Assembly (NCBI GenBank): GCA_030683815.1
Contig: JAUXPJ010000023.1
Location: forward strand, 62,001-126,000
Length of the DNA stretch: 64,000 nucleotides
Origin: Flavobacteriaceae bacterium
GTDB taxonomy: Bacteria > Bacteroidota > Bacteroidia > Flavobacteriales > Flavobacteriaceae
Direction of reading: 5' to 3'
The translations under genes were made by a program, and so were the position numbers. Shown here piece by piece: positions 26,503 through 34,318 of this stretch. The notes under the pieces were generated by a model. That model did no database searches and was not told the origin of the DNA. It saw only the letters and a list, made by a program, of their open reading frames with translations. The stretch's first letter is position 1, and each line of letters opens with the position of its first letter.

Positions 26503-27587
26503 TAGCCCTTGATTAATTTTTGTTGTAATGCTTCTAATATTTCTTCCGGAGTATGTATAATACCTCCGGTTCTTCCAAAATGTTCTACCGGAACTTTATG
26601 TTCAACTGCTAAACGTACATCTTCTACCATTTGTCCGGTATTAAGTTCAACACTTAAAATTCCTTTTACTTGTTTGGTTAGTTCCATCAATTGTTTTTTA
26701 GGAAAAGGGAATAGGGTGATGGGCCTTAATAAACCAACTTTTATTCCTTTTGCTCTTGCTAAATCAACTGTTTTTTGAGCTATACGAGCACTTGAACCGT
26801 ATGCTACGATAATATATTCAGCATCTTCACATTGAATTGTTTCATAACGCAGATCTTCTTCTTCCATTTGTGCATACTTTTTATAAAGTCGATGCACTCT
26901 TTTTTCCATTTTTTCTGATTTTAAATCGAGCGAAGTAATGATGTTGCGTTCTCTTCCGTTTTTTCTGCCGAAAGTAGCCCAATCGTTGTGCATTTTATAA
27001 ATTTCTTCATCAGTCCAACGTGGTTTTTGTTCTTTTAAATATACTTTTTCCATCATCTGACCAATTAATCCATCCGATAAAATAAGAACCGGAGCCATGT
27101 ATTTAAAAGCGATGTCAAATGCATCTTCTACAAAATCGGCCATTTCTTGTACGGATGCCGGTGCTAAAACATATAATTTATAATCGCCATGTCCACCACC
27201 TTTAACCGATTGAAAATAATCAGCTTGCGAAGGTTGAATAGTTCCTAAACCTGGTCCACCTCGTACTACATTTACTACAACAGCGGGTATTTCTGCTCCT
27301 GCCATATAGGAAATTCCTTCTTGTTTTAAGGATATCCCAGGACTTGAAGAAGAGGTAAATACTCTTTTGCCGGTTCCAGCTGCACCATAAACCATATTAA
27401 TTGCTGCGACTTCACTTTCTGCCTGAAGAACTACCATTCCGGTTCTTTTTTCAGGTTGTTCCATCATTAAATATTCAATTATTTCAGTTTGCGGGGTAAT
27501 AGGATAACCAAAATAGGCATCAACTCCGGCGCGAATAGCCGCTTCAGCTAAGGCTTCATTACCCTTCATTAATTTTAATTCTGCCAT
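26502..27587 (-). CDS. 2-Oxoacid:ferredoxin oxidoreductase, alpha subunit (VorB-like)
   Basis: Alpha subunit (361 residues) with the pyrimidine-binding half of the TPP site. LMKGNEALAEAAIRAGVDAYFGYPITPQTEIIEYL is the family N-terminus; SEVAAINMVYGAAGTGKRVFTSSSSPGISLKQEGISYMAG and VVRGGPGLGTIQPSQADY follow. The C-terminal domain has YIIVAYGSSARIAQKTV. It resembles what is usually named 3-methyl-2-oxobutanoate dehydrogenase VorB. It is in the tight delta-alpha-beta-gamma operon. Confidence 0.9.
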   Translation of the reverse strand: MAELKLMKGNEALAEAAIRAGVDAYFGYPITPQTEIIEYLMMEQPEKRTGMVVLQAESEVAAINMVYGAAGTGKRVFTSSSSPGISLKQEGISYMAGAEIPAVVVNVVRGGPGLGTIQPSQADYFQSVKGGGHGDYKLYVLAPASVQEMADFVEDAFDIAFKYMAPVLILSDGLIGQMMEKVYLKEQKPRWTDEEIYKMHNDWATFGRKNGRERNIITSLDLKSEKMEKRVHRLYKKYAQMEEEDLRYETIQCEDAEYIIVAYGSSARIAQKTVDLARAKGIKVGLLRPITLFPFPKKQLMELTKQVKGILSVELNTGQMVEDVRLAVEHKVPVEHFGRTGGIIHTPEEILEALQQKLIKG

Positions 27588-27613
27588 TATAATAAGGTGT
27601 TATAAATAATTAA

Positions 27614-27844
27614 TTAGTCTTCAACTTTCATTCTATATACAGTAATTGCTCCGTCAGGACAAACGATACCGCAGTTGGTACAACCGGTACACTCTTGAGG
27701 AGTTTCCATATATGCGTAATGATAGCCTTTTAAATTTACTTCAGATGACATTCTAATAACATCGGGACCGCAAACGGGGATACAGACTTCGCACCCTTTG
27801 CATCTCTCATTGTCTACTACAATTGCTCCAATTACTTTCGCCAT
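27614..27844 (-). CDS. 2-Oxoacid:ferredoxin oxidoreductase, delta (2[4Fe-4S] ferredoxin) subunit
   Basis: A 76-residue ferredoxin with two cluster motifs, CKGCEVCIPVCGP and CTGCTNCGIVCPDGA, which together hold two 4Fe-4S clusters. It is the first gene of the four-gene operon and is expected to pass electrons from the TPP centre to an external ferredoxin. Confidence 0.92.
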   Translation of the reverse strand: MAKVIGAIVVDNERCKGCEVCIPVCGPDVIRMSSEVNLKGYHYAYMETPQECTGCTNCGIVCPDGAITVYRMKVED

Positions 27845-27930
27845 AGAATTTGTATATTTAATTATTGATAATTTCGATTACAAAATTACGAATTATTTCA
27901 AGAAAACGTTTTCGGATTTCAAAAAAGTTA

Positions 27931-27956
27931 AAAAAAAAGGCAAACTTTCGTCTGCC
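27931..27956 (-). terminator. Strong intrinsic terminator of the fused E1 gene
   Basis: On the minus strand GGCAGAC-GAAA-GTTTGCC forms a 7-bp stem with a stable GAAA tetraloop, then eight T or more, 8 bases after the stop. It separates the E1 gene from the oxidoreductase operon. Confidence 0.88.
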
Positions 27957-27963
27957 ATTGTGA

Positions 27964-30414
27964 TTAATATAATTTTTTGAATTTTATCGGATTGACTTCG
28001 CTTAAAATTTCATAAACCTTTTCAAAAATATCTTCGGCATTGGGTTTAGAGAAATAATCGCCATCATCTCCATAAGCTGCTCTATGTGGTTGAGCAGTTA
28101 ATGTAGCAGGTTTACTGTCAAGATATTGATAACTGTTTTGAACTTCAAGGATTTGTTGTAGCATATAGGATGAGGCACCTCCAGGAACGTCTTCATCAAT
28201 TACAAGCAATCGATTTGTTTTTTGAATACTTTTAGAAATATCATGATTGATATCAAAAGGCAATAAACTTTGAATATCGATTAATTCAACGTCAATTCCA
28301 ACTGCTGCTAATTCTTCAACAGCTTGTTCAACAATTCTTAAAGTTGAACCATAGGAAACTACGGTAATATCTTTTCCTTCTCTAATCGTTTCAACTACGC
28401 CTATCGGAGTTCTGAATTCTCCCAAATTGGAAGGCATTTTCTCTTTCAATCGATATCCATTCAGATTTTCAACAACCATTGCCGGTTCATCACTTTCTAA
28501 TAAAGTATTGTAAAAACCGGCGGCTTTGGTCATATTTCTAGGTACCAATATATGCATTCCTCTAAGTAGATGAATCATTCCGCCCATTGGTGAGCCAGAA
28601 TGCCAAATACCTTCTAATCGATGTCCGCGCGTACGAACAATTAAGGGCGCTTTTTGTCGCCCGCCAGAACGATAACGCAAAGTTGCCAAATCATCACTCA
28701 TTACTTGCAGTGCATATAACGCATAATCTAAGTATTGAATTTCTGCAATGGGTCTTAATCCACGCATTGCCATTCCAATACCTTGGCCAATAATGGTGGT
28801 TTCACGAATTCCGGTATCGGTTACTCTTAATTCTGAATATTTCTCTTGTAATCCGACCAATCCTTGATTTACATCACCAATATTTCCTGAATCTTCACCA
28901 AAAATAAACACATCATCATGTTTAGCTAATATAGCATCAAAGTTACTTTTAAGAACTACATAAGCACTTTCAAGTGCATTATCATCATTATAAATTGGTT
29001 TAACTTCTTTAATATTAGCTGCTTTATTTTCAAAATCATTTTGAAAATGGGAACTGTAAAGATGTTGGTATTTTTCTTTAAAATTAACAATCCAATTTTG
29101 CAGTGTATTTTTAGAAGAGAATTCTTCATTACTAATCAAACGGGTTATTTTACGCGCTGCACCAATGATATTTTTCCGCTCCGGATCTTTAATTGAAGCT
29201 AGATTTTGATTAATTTTAATAATCTCACCCTGATTTTTGCTTTGTTTAGCAACTTCATTTAATAATAACAGTAACTCTTTTTGCTCTGCTCTAATTGGAT
29301 TTAAAAAAGAGTTTCTAGCTTGATTTTTAGCTTCTTTTACAATATTTTTGGAATCTTCATCAATCCTCAAAACTTCTTCTTCAGTCACAAATTTGGCAGT
29401 TTCACCATTTTTCAGAGGAAATTCTAACTGAAGCATCCAATCACGCATTTGTTTAATGCAATCAATTTCATCTTCCCACGCTAATCTTTCTTCAGTTTTG
29501 TATCTTTCATGAGAACCTGATGTTGAATGTCCCAAAGCTTGCGTTAAATCTTCGACGTGAATTAAAACAGGAACATGCTCTTCCCGGGCAATTTTTGAAG
29601 CTTTTTCGTAAGTTTCAATTAGTTGCATATAATCCCAACCTTTAACGCTGAACAATTCATATCCGGCTCCATTTTCATCTCTTTGAAATCCTTTAAGAAT
29701 TTCAGAAATATTTTCTTTCGTAGTTTGATATTTTGCGGGAACTGAAATTCCGTAAGCATCATCCCAAACACTTATAACCATTGGAACCTGCAAAACTCCG
29801 GCGGCATTGAATGTTTCAAAAAAGTGTCCTTCACTTGTAGAGGCGTTTCCAATGGTACCCCACGCAACTTCGTTACCATTAATAGTAAAGTTGGTTCTGT
29901 TATTTAATTCATTTGAATTTCTATACATTTTTGAGGCATACGCCAAACCCAATAAACGAGGCATTTGACCGGCAGTACAAGAAATATCTGAAGTGACATT
30001 TTTTAATTCTGTCAAATTTTTCCAAGATCCATCATCATTTAAAAAATGAGTGGCAAAATGGTTATTCATTTGTCTTCCGGTTGATGAGGGTTCAAATTCT
30101 ATATCAGCATGCGCATAAAGAGCAGCAAAAAATTGAAGAGGAGTCAATTCTCCAATGGCCATCATAAAGGTTTGGTCTCTGTAATACCCTGCTCTAAAAT
30201 CTCCCTTTTTAAAAGCTTTAGCCATCGCTAATTGAGGCACTTCTTTTCCACCGCCAAAAATTCCGAATTTAGCTTTACCGGTTAATACTTCTTTTCTGCC
30301 TAATATACTGCACTCACGAGAGATTACGGCTGTTTTATAATCGTTTAAAACCTCATTTTTAAATTCTTGAAACGAGATTTTATCGGAAGATAAAGGATTG
30401 TTTTTTACTGACAT
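27964..30414 (-). CDS. Branched-chain 2-oxoacid dehydrogenase-like E1 component, fused alpha and beta subunits
   Basis: Thiamine-dependent E1 enzyme. Alpha-type domain first: FGGGKEVPQLAMAKAF, YYRDQTFMMAIGEL, WGTIGNASTSEGHFFETFNAAGVLQVPMVISVWDDAYGIS (TPP site) and the phosphorylation-loop-like HSTSGSHERYK. Beta-type domain from about residue 490: FGEDSGNIGDVNQGL, TDTGIRETTIIGQGIGMAMRGLRPIAEIQYLDYAL and EDVPGGASSYMLQQI. A fused E1 of about 815 residues is typical of Bacteroidota. E2 and E3 genes are not in the window. The ATG at 30414 is used, because the frame start at 30435 lies in the promoter. Confidence 0.88.
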   Translation of the reverse strand: MSVKNNPLSSDKISFQEFKNEVLNDYKTAVISRECSILGRKEVLTGKAKFGIFGGGKEVPQLAMAKAFKKGDFRAGYYRDQTFMMAIGELTPLQFFAALYAHADIEFEPSSTGRQMNNHFATHFLNDDGSWKNLTELKNVTSDISCTAGQMPRLLGLAYASKMYRNSNELNNRTNFTINGNEVAWGTIGNASTSEGHFFETFNAAGVLQVPMVISVWDDAYGISVPAKYQTTKENISEILKGFQRDENGAGYELFSVKGWDYMQLIETYEKASKIAREEHVPVLIHVEDLTQALGHSTSGSHERYKTEERLAWEDEIDCIKQMRDWMLQLEFPLKNGETAKFVTEEEVLRIDEDSKNIVKEAKNQARNSFLNPIRAEQKELLLLLNEVAKQSKNQGEIIKINQNLASIKDPERKNIIGAARKITRLISNEEFSSKNTLQNWIVNFKEKYQHLYSSHFQNDFENKAANIKEVKPIYNDDNALESAYVVLKSNFDAILAKHDDVFIFGEDSGNIGDVNQGLVGLQEKYSELRVTDTGIRETTIIGQGIGMAMRGLRPIAEIQYLDYALYALQVMSDDLATLRYRSGGRQKAPLIVRTRGHRLEGIWHSGSPMGGMIHLLRGMHILVPRNMTKAAGFYNTLLESDEPAMVVENLNGYRLKEKMPSNLGEFRTPIGVVETIREGKDITVVSYGSTLRIVEQAVEELAAVGIDVELIDIQSLLPFDINHDISKSIQKTNRLLVIDEDVPGGASSYMLQQILEVQNSYQYLDSKPATLTAQPHRAAYGDDGDYFSKPNAEDIFEKVYEILSEVNPIKFKKLY

Positions 30415-30434
30415 AATATCAAATTTTTGTATCA

Positions 30435-30463
30435 CAAAGGTACTTCATTTATAGATATATCAA
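30435..30463 (-). promoter_or_regulatory. Promoter of the fused E1 gene
   Basis: On the minus strand TTTTG at the -33 position (TTG at 30463-30461), an 18-base spacer and TACCTTTG at 30442-30435. This is a full Bacteroidota sigma-A type promoter, and it fixes the gene start at 30414. Confidence 0.8.
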
Positions 30464-30559
30464 AATTGTTATATTTTATATAAGGATAAATAAATAATAT
30501 GGAAAAGAATGATTCTGTACTTTCGATTAAATAAAAAATAGACATTTAAAGCGTAAATA

Positions 30560-33385
30560 TTAGAAAAATCCGCGTCTGAAAAAGTTAAATAACAAATCAA
30601 GATTTGTTGTAAACACAAACCTCATTTTTGTTGAATAATCAGGTTGAGAAATTTCCCATCCATTGTTGGAGTGAATAGGAAAATATAACTCAAAATAGTT
30701 GTTTACAAAGTTAAGCCGAATTCCATTTTCATGAGCGAAATAAAGGGATTGATTTTTGTTTTTAACCAACCCAACATCGTTATAAAGTTCAATCCATCGC
30801 CAAATACCAACACTTGTATTTAAAGTAGTAATCCATTGATTGGCGGTTGAAATGGGTAATTTTGCTTTAAAGCCACCTTCGTTAATAATGATTTGCTGAC
30901 TGAAAATTCCGGAACTTTCAGAACGTCCTAAATAATCATATTCAAATAAATAATCGGTAGCATTTCCCAATGAAAAATCAAAAAAGTTAGTGTTGGTGTC
31001 ATTGTTTAGAAAAGCACCCGCAAAAAGCCGTATATCAAATTGACGATTATGACGATCAGTCAACTTTCTATATTGCGCTAAAAAGGAAATTTTGCTAAAA
31101 TGATCAGACAGCTGATAATTAGCGCTATATTTTAATTCATCAATAATATTTGGATTTGAATATCCATATTTTAAACTGAAAACATTGTAATTTTCAGAAT
31201 CAAGAATTACAGTTTGAGTTATCGGTTGCTCTCTTTGAATCATCACGTATTTAGCCAATAAAGCACTTCCTCCAACGTCTCTTAATGATTTCCGGTTAAA
31301 TTCTACAATGGCATATGGGATAAAAGTCTGATAACTTAAATTGGGCGCATAATGAAATTTGCTGCCAACTAATCCTGTTCGGTATTTATATACATTAAAG
31401 ATTGAGCTCTCCGGCAAAAAATCATATTCAGTCGAAAATGATCCGGAGAGTGTTTTGCTTTTTATGCCCATACTGGGCAATATTTTATATCTAAAATTTT
31501 TATCAAGCATTGTTTTGTTGTGAAATCCCAATCCGATAATTAAACCATCATAATAATTATACCTAAATTCCGGGCTAAAAAACAATTGATTGTAATAAGG
31601 ATTATCTACATCTTTTACAAAACGCAATTGAATCGGTCTCTTAATAATTCGGTTGTTGATAAATTTCCAGTTGTTGCGCAGGTTATTTTCGGGATACTGA
31701 AATTCATAATTTAAGGCTAAACGATCAAACCCGTTTTTTGGAATTGTAATGGTTAAAGTGGAGTCAATATTTTCAAACCATTCTTGATACATAATATTTT
31801 GTTGATGTAAACCGTAAAGCCGGATTGGAGCTGTGAAATTACTGTTGTTTTGGATAGTGATTTTAATAGAATCTTGCTGTTTTTCAACCTTTTTTAAAGT
31901 GTAATCTATTTTTTTATTGCTTGTAATATATTCATTTTCAAACCAATCAATATTTTTTGAGGTTTTTGTTTTAAGCAATGCTAAAAATTCTCTTCCTGAA
32001 ATATTTTGCAGCGAGTTTGATTGATAAAACTCAGCAATCGTTTTTGAAATGATGGAGTCTGAAATAAAATGATCGAGGTAATTTAAACCCAAACCTGCTT
32101 TGTATTTATTGATAATTTTTCTATTGAAATTAGAAAGTGAATCGGATGATGTTATCAAAGCCTGATCTAGATTGGCATGGGTTGTTAACTGAAAAAGATA
32201 AGCATATTTATCGTTAAATTTTAATTTAGAAATATTGAATGATTTAATTCCCCAAATTTTTGAAATATTTCCAATCGCTTTAATTTCAGGATAATAAGTG
32301 TCAACATATTTCATCATCAAAAAAGTTTGAAGTCCGTCAACAAGCCAATAATCAGTTTGTTTTTGATAATTGAAGGAGTTTTCTAAATATTTTTTAGAAA
32401 GTGTTTTAAATAATTTGATATCCCACTCAAAAACTTCAGAAAATGGACCTAAAATTTTGGGAAGTTGATTCAATCCGTAAACGGGATATTTATCATACTC
32501 AATTTGATTGATTAAAATGGATTGATGCGGATAATTGCCTAGATTTTCATCTAAAAATGCCAAAGCTCTTTGGGCAACTTCTTTTTTAGTTTGTGTAGCA
32601 AGATCTGCCTCAATTAAATCAGTTTTAAAAGTTATTTTTGGAGTTTTTAAAACGAGATAATCTGTCTTTTTAGTAATGCTTATGGTAATATCCTGTCGTT
32701 GATTTCCATATAGTTGATATACTTTTTTCCGATTGTTTTCCGTTTGATTTTCAATCAAATCACTGTATAAATGATAATCATGAGGAATACTGAAATTGAT
32801 TTTATAATTGGTAAAATCGACCATCAAATCATCCATATCCAAATTATTCTGAAGCATCCATTTTTGTTGATGAACTGCCGGAACTAAATACCAATAACGC
32901 AAATAATAGTTGTCTTTGCTGCGCCCATATCCTGTATAACGATTCAACGGAATTTTAACAGTGTAAGAAAAATGAATGCTGATTGAATCTTGTGGTTCTA
33001 AAGATTTGGGTAAAGCAATTCCGATGGCATCAGAAAAGTTTTTTGGGGTAAAATAATCAATAGAATTATTTTCTGAATTGATGTTTTTTATAGTGGTAAA
33101 TCCTCTATTTTTTTCAGATGAAAAATAAAAAGATTTATCATAACTTTCAATCAACCGTTTAGATAAAGGTGTAAATTTATCCTTATAAGCGTTGGGCCAG
33201 TTGTGAAAATAAATAGTGTCTAAATTAATTCCGGAATTATTGTAGAAAGTAATTTTTTGCTCAATATAAAGTTCGTGTTTTTCAATATTTAGAGATGTGT
33301 TTATCTCTATTTCATTGGTTTGTCCAAAGAAATAAATCGGAAAAGAAAGAATAAAAAACGATAAGATATACTTTAAATAGCCCAA
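30560..33385 (-). CDS. M1-peptidase-like protein without zinc site, fused to an outer-membrane barrel
   Basis: 941 residues with a signal peptide (YLKYILSFFILSFPIYFFGQ). The N-terminal 550 residues follow the M1 aminopeptidase plan, with the beta-domain YYLRYWYLVPAVH and the helical part around residue 320-370. At the HEXXH position the sequence reads KTLSKKYLEN, and the NEGF position reads WLVDGLQTF, so the zinc ligands are gone. From about residue 590 alternating amphipathic strands run to the terminal RRGFF, which suggests an outer-membrane barrel ending in Phe. The only upstream start is TTG at 33385, directly after a TAA stop. Role unknown; perhaps a surface peptide-binding protein. Confidence 0.7.
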   Translation of the reverse strand: MGYLKYILSFFILSFPIYFFGQTNEIEINTSLNIEKHELYIEQKITFYNNSGINLDTIYFHNWPNAYKDKFTPLSKRLIESYDKSFYFSSEKNRGFTTIKNINSENNSIDYFTPKNFSDAIGIALPKSLEPQDSISIHFSYTVKIPLNRYTGYGRSKDNYYLRYWYLVPAVHQQKWMLQNNLDMDDLMVDFTNYKINFSIPHDYHLYSDLIENQTENNRKKVYQLYGNQRQDITISITKKTDYLVLKTPKITFKTDLIEADLATQTKKEVAQRALAFLDENLGNYPHQSILINQIEYDKYPVYGLNQLPKILGPFSEVFEWDIKLFKTLSKKYLENSFNYQKQTDYWLVDGLQTFLMMKYVDTYYPEIKAIGNISKIWGIKSFNISKLKFNDKYAYLFQLTTHANLDQALITSSDSLSNFNRKIINKYKAGLGLNYLDHFISDSIISKTIAEFYQSNSLQNISGREFLALLKTKTSKNIDWFENEYITSNKKIDYTLKKVEKQQDSIKITIQNNSNFTAPIRLYGLHQQNIMYQEWFENIDSTLTITIPKNGFDRLALNYEFQYPENNLRNNWKFINNRIIKRPIQLRFVKDVDNPYYNQLFFSPEFRYNYYDGLIIGLGFHNKTMLDKNFRYKILPSMGIKSKTLSGSFSTEYDFLPESSIFNVYKYRTGLVGSKFHYAPNLSYQTFIPYAIVEFNRKSLRDVGGSALLAKYVMIQREQPITQTVILDSENYNVFSLKYGYSNPNIIDELKYSANYQLSDHFSKISFLAQYRKLTDRHNRQFDIRLFAGAFLNNDTNTNFFDFSLGNATDYLFEYDYLGRSESSGIFSQQIIINEGGFKAKLPISTANQWITTLNTSVGIWRWIELYNDVGLVKNKNQSLYFAHENGIRLNFVNNYFELYFPIHSNNGWEISQPDYSTKMRFVFTTNLDLLFNFFRRGFF

Positions 33386-33568
33386 TTAATTTTTGATAAA
33401 TTTTAGAGATTTCTTCATCAACATTTCTGAATTGTTGATAAAATAGACTCCGTTACTCAAATTATGAACGTCAATATAAATATTTTTATTGGATGAAGTT
33501 TCATTGGTAATCGGAATTTTTTTGACGATTTTCTTTAGAATGATTTTATATCCAATTTTTAATTTATT
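33386..33568 (-). pseudogene. Remnant of a T9SS type A sorting domain
   Basis: About 60 in-frame codons ending IYIDVHNLSNGVYFINN ... KKSLKFIKN then TAA, a close match to the end of type A sorting domains (LSNGxYxIKV...KKFIK). There is no start codon and no upstream body: it begins at the LOG-gene stop, in another frame. It is probably the 3' scrap of a deleted secreted-protein gene. The frame is continuous with the following gene except for the TAA at 33386-33388. Confidence 0.4.
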
Positions 33569-34277
33569 AAAAATTAGGTTTTAAACTGTATTTTTCATAA
33601 AATCTATTTAAATGATCTACCACCTCATCGGCAGTATCTACCAAAACAAACAACTCCAAATCTTGCGGATTGATATTGTTGTTTTTTTCTAAAATAGTTT
33701 CTTTAATCCAATCAAGCAAACCTTTCCAATACTCGGTTCCAACCATAATAATGGGAAACCGGCCGATTTTATCGGTTTGAATGAGGGTAATCGCTTCAAA
33801 CAATTCATCTAGAGTACCAAAACCGCCCGGTAAAACAATAAATCCTTGAGAATATTTTACAAACATCACCTTGCGAACGAAAAAATAATCAAACTCCAAA
33901 TTTTTGTCTTTGTCTATATAAGGATTGAAATGTTGTTCATGTGGTAATTCGATGTTCAAACCGGCAGAAGGTCCTTTCCCACGGTGTGCTCCTTTATTAC
34001 TGGCTTCCATAATTCCCGGTCCGCCTCCGGTTATAACTCCGTATCCGTGCTGCGTTATTTTATAGGCAATTTCTTCTGCCAATTGATAATTAGGATTGTT
34101 ATCTTTGGTACGCGCAGAGCCGAAAATACTGACACAAGGTCCAATTCTACTTAAATTTTCATACCCATACACAAACTCTGACATAATTTTAAATATAGCC
34201 CAAGAGTCGTTGGTCTTAATTTCATTCCAAGTTTTGTGTTTTAGTTTTTCGCGTATTTTGCTATCGTCGTTGGTCAT
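33567..34277 (-). CDS. LOG family protein (TIGR00730 type)
   Basis: Rossmann-fold protein of the LOG family, often misnamed lysine decarboxylase; many members release cytokinin-type bases from nucleoside monophosphates. The signature is complete: FGSARTKDNNPNYQLA, VITGGGPGIMEASNKGAHRGKG and the PGGFGTLDELFEAITLIQT motif. Length 236. It sits downstream of uvrA with a 41-base gap on the same strand. Confidence 0.9.
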   Translation of the reverse strand: MTNDDSKIREKLKHKTWNEIKTNDSWAIFKIMSEFVYGYENLSRIGPCVSIFGSARTKDNNPNYQLAEEIAYKITQHGYGVITGGGPGIMEASNKGAHRGKGPSAGLNIELPHEQHFNPYIDKDKNLEFDYFFVRKVMFVKYSQGFIVLPGGFGTLDELFEAITLIQTDKIGRFPIIMVGTEYWKGLLDWIKETILEKNNNINPQDLELFVLVDTADEVVDHLNRFYEKYSLKPNF

Positions 34278-34318
34278 AAAAATTATATAAAATATGGGAG
34301 TGCAAGGTATAAAATATA

